Source of the DNA: Micromonospora zamorensis
GTDB lineage: Bacteria > Actinomycetota > Actinomycetes > Mycobacteriales > Micromonosporaceae
Direction: 5' to 3'
Length of the DNA stretch: 64,000 nucleotides
Assembly: GCF_900090275.1 (NCBI RefSeq)
Contig: NZ_LT607755.1
Span: forward strand, 3,906,001-3,970,000
Shown piece after piece: positions 61,742 to 64,000 of this stretch; position 1 is the stretch's first letter; every line of letters starts with the position of its first letter. The notes under the pieces were generated by a model that saw only the letters and a list, made by a program, of their open reading frames with translations, did no database searches and was not told the DNA's origin. Made by a program: the position numbers and the translations under genes.

Positions 61742-63346
61742 GTGGTACTCATGCGTACGGACGTCCTCGTCGTCGGGGGCGGACTGGGCGGCGTCGCCGC
61801 GGCGCTCGCCGCGGCCCGGGCCGGCCGGTCCGTCATCCTGACCGAGGAGTTCGACTGGCTCGGCGGGCAGCTCACCAGCCAGGCCGTCCCCCCGGACGAG
61901 CACTCCTGGATCGAGCAGTTCGGCGCCACCGCCAGCTACCGGGAACTGCGTAACGGCATTCGCGACTACTACCGTCGTCACTACCCGTTGACCGAACGGT
62001 CCCGGGCCTGGACCGACCTCAACCCGGGTGCGGGTTGGGTGAGCCGGCTCTGCCACGAGCCGCGGGTGGCCGTCGCCGTCCTCGAACAGATGCTCGCGCC
62101 GCACCTCGGTTCGGGCCGTATTCGGGTGCTCCAGCCGTACCGGCCGGTGGCCGCGGAGACCGACGGGGACCGGGTGACCGGCGTTACCCTCGCGCACCGC
62201 GACCGGGACGAGCGGATCGACGTGGTCGCGCCGTACGTCCTGGACGCCACCGAGACCGGCGAGTTGCTGCCACTGACGGGCACCGAGTACGTCACCGGGT
62301 TCGAGTCGCAGGCGGAAACCGGTGAGCCGAGCGCCCCGGCCGAGGCTCAGCCGTTGAACATGCAGGCAGTGTCCGTCTGCTTCGCCCTGGACCACGTCGA
62401 CGGCGACCACACCATCGACCGTCCCGCGGGGTACGACTTCTGGCGCGACTACAAGCCCGACTTCTGGGGTGACCGGCTGCTGTCCTGGAAGTCACCGCAC
62501 CCGCGCACACTGGAGATCGTCGAGCGCAGCTTCACCCCCAACCCGGACGACGACCCGTTGAGCGTCAACGCCGACCAACGCCTCAACCCCGGCGACGGCA
62601 ACCTGTGGACGTTCCGCCGGATCGCCGCGCGGCGCAACTTCACCGACGGCGCGTACGGCAGCGACATCACGCTGGTCAACTGGCCGATGATCGATTACTT
62701 CGAGGGACCGGTCATCGACGTCCCGAACGCGTCGTGGCACCTGTCCAAGGCCCGCGAACTGTCGTACTCGGTGCTCTACTGGATGCAGACGGAGGCGCCC
62801 CGGCCCGACGGCGGCACCGGCTTCCCGGGCCTGCGGCTACGCGGCGACGTGACCGGCAGCGCGGACGGCCTGGCCCAGGCCCCGTACATCCGCGAGTCCC
62901 GCCGGATCCGCGCCGAGTACACAGTGGCCGAGCAGGACCTGTCCCTGGCGGTCCGGGGCGACCACGGCGCGGTCAGCTACCCCGACGCGGTGGGCGTGGG
63001 CATGTACCGGATCGACCTGCACCCGTCGACCGGCGGGGACAACTACATCGACGTCGGCTCGTGCCCGTTCGAGATCCCGCTCGGTGCGCTGATCCCGCAG
63101 CGGATGGAGAACCTGCTGCCGGCCGGCAAGAACATCGGCACCACCCACATCACCAACGGCAGCTATCGGCTGCACCCCGTCGAGTGGAACGTCGGCGAGG
63201 TAGCCGGCCTGCTCGCCGACTTCTGTCTGGCGCAGGGCGAGTCCCCGCGTGCGGTCCGCAACACCCCCCGTCTGCTGGCCGACTTCCAGGACCGCCTCAC
63301 CGCGGCCGGCGTGGAACAGCGCTGGCCACAGATCGCGGGCTACTGA
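61742..63346 (+). CDS. FAD-dependent oxidoreductase (FAD_oxidored family)
   Basis: 534 residues. VLVVGGGLGGVAAALAAARAG is the dinucleotide-binding motif, TEEFDWLGGQLTSQAVPPDE the family-specific second segment, and LDATETGELLPLTG and AGKNIGTTHITNGSYRLHPVEW the conserved distal parts. This family in sugar loci oxidises a carbohydrate or carbohydrate-acid at one carbon. GTG at 61742 or ATG at 61751. Same direction as LacI, 30 bases behind it. Confidence 0.85.
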   Translation: MVLMRTDVLVVGGGLGGVAAALAAARAGRSVILTEEFDWLGGQLTSQAVPPDEHSWIEQFGATASYRELRNGIRDYYRRHYPLTERSRAWTDLNPGAGWVSRLCHEPRVAVAVLEQMLAPHLGSGRIRVLQPYRPVAAETDGDRVTGVTLAHRDRDERIDVVAPYVLDATETGELLPLTGTEYVTGFESQAETGEPSAPAEAQPLNMQAVSVCFALDHVDGDHTIDRPAGYDFWRDYKPDFWGDRLLSWKSPHPRTLEIVERSFTPNPDDDPLSVNADQRLNPGDGNLWTFRRIAARRNFTDGAYGSDITLVNWPMIDYFEGPVIDVPNASWHLSKARELSYSVLYWMQTEAPRPDGGTGFPGLRLRGDVTGSADGLAQAPYIRESRRIRAEYTVAEQDLSLAVRGDHGAVSYPDAVGVGMYRIDLHPSTGGDNYIDVGSCPFEIPLGALIPQRMENLLPAGKNIGTTHITNGSYRLHPVEWNVGEVAGLLADFCLAQGESPRAVRNTPRLLADFQDRLTAAGVEQRWPQIAGY

Positions 63347-63370
63347 ACACACCCCCGTAAGGAGAACATT

Positions 63371-64000
63371 GTGAAGGCAGGAAAGGCCCTGCGCGGCGTC
63401 GCCGTCGCACTGGCCGGCACGCTCGCCCTGACCGCCTGCGGTGGCGGTGACGACGCCGACGACAGCGGCCCGGCGGCACTGCGGATGACCGTCTGGTCGG
63501 CCAACGAGGCGCACCTCAAGTTGTTCAACGAGATCGCCGACGAGTACCGCAAGAGCCACCCGGACGTGACCGAGATCAAGTTCGATCCGCTGCCGTTCGA
63601 CACGTACACCACGACCCTGACCACGCAGATCGCGGGCGGGAACGCACCGGACCTCGCGTGGGTGTTCGAGAATTCCGCCCCCGACTTCGTCACCTCGGGC
63701 GCGCTGCTGCCCCTGGACGACACCCTCAAGAAGGCCGAGGGCTACGAGTACGAGGACATCTCCCCCGCCACGCTCAAGCTCTGGCAGGACGACGGCAAGC
63801 TGTACGCGTACCCCTTCTCCACCTCGCCGTTCGGGGTGTTCGTCAACAACGACATGGTCAAGAAGGCCGGGCAGAAGACCCCGGCCGAGCTGATCGCGGC
63901 CGGCCAGTGGAACTGGGACAACGCCCTGGCAACCGCCGCGGCGGCGGCGGCGGACTCCGGCAAGGCCGGCATGGTCATCCGGGACTTCGACTACAAGGGC
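63371..64000 (+). CDS. Sugar ABC transporter solute-binding lipoprotein (partial)
   Basis: 210 residues visible, cut by the window end. A GTG start with AAGGAG upstream opens a lipoprotein signal (RGVAVALAGTLALTAC, lipid-attached Cys23), followed by the family 1 solute-binding fold (LRMTVWSANEAHLKLFNEIADEYRK, APDLAWVFENSAPDFVTSGALLPLDD, FGVFVNNDMVKKAG). The permease genes expected next lie outside the window. Confidence 0.9.
   Translation, partial: MKAGKALRGVAVALAGTLALTACGGGDDADDSGPAALRMTVWSANEAHLKLFNEIADEYRKSHPDVTEIKFDPLPFDTYTTTLTTQIAGGNAPDLAWVFENSAPDFVTSGALLPLDDTLKKAEGYEYEDISPATLKLWQDDGKLYAYPFSTSPFGVFVNNDMVKKAGQKTPAELIAAGQWNWDNALATAAAAAADSGKAGMVIRDFDYKG

Overview
The window is very GC-rich DNA with GTG and TTG starts, many ATGA stop-start overlaps and typical actinomycete gene families (LuxR-type two-component pairs, MocR and GntR regulators, F420/flavin enzymes, a WS/DGAT acyltransferase). 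It looks like a chromosome segment of a filamentous actinomycete, most likely Micromonosporaceae; no rRNA or taxonomic marker settles the genus.

Layout. 1-4.7 kb: a run of translationally coupled metabolic genes ending in a MmgE/PrpD protein. 4.7-8 kb: a secreted polymorphic toxin with calcium-binding repeats and a C-terminal PD-(D/E)XK-like nuclease, followed by its probable immunity gene. 8-16.9 kb: a CoaD remnant, a P-loop kinase, an acyl-CoA oxidase-like flavoprotein, a PhzF protein, a bacterial-type PARG (TIGR02452), an intact IS5-family element that has replaced the 3' end of a MocR regulator gene, and a divergent BBE-like oxidase. 17.6-20.4 kb: an unusually dense array of 27 recognisable tRNA genes plus six eroded tRNA-like remnants, all on the minus strand, often only a few bases apart. 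20.7-31 kb: membrane proteins, an ATP-grasp enzyme, a NarL-type two-component pair next to a MacB-like ABC exporter, and DUF4386/DUF4389 proteins.

31-48.4 kb resembles a DosR (DevR) dormancy or hypoxia island: a DevR-like regulator, a GAF-domain DevS-like kinase, universal stress proteins, Acg-type nitroreductases, a CtpF-like P-type ATPase, phosphoketolase, CorA, a Tgs-like triacylglycerol synthase, flavodoxin and DoxX. A GGGCC-N4-NACCC element, close in form to the DosR box, lies upstream of the regulator and of an Acg remnant. The island also carries several broken genes (CopB-like ATPase, MFS transporter, universal stress protein, Acg protein, DNA ligase).

48.4-51.2 kb holds two small proteins and a second two-component pair. 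52-58.9 kb is a GntR-controlled catabolic operon (class III CoA-transferase, HyuA, HyuB, cysteine hydrolase, HMG-CoA-lyase-like enzyme). 58.9-64 kb is a LacI-controlled sugar locus with three near-identical palindromic operators, a secreted beta-propeller glycosidase-like protein, a FAD oxidoreductase and the start of a solute-binding lipoprotein gene that runs off the window.
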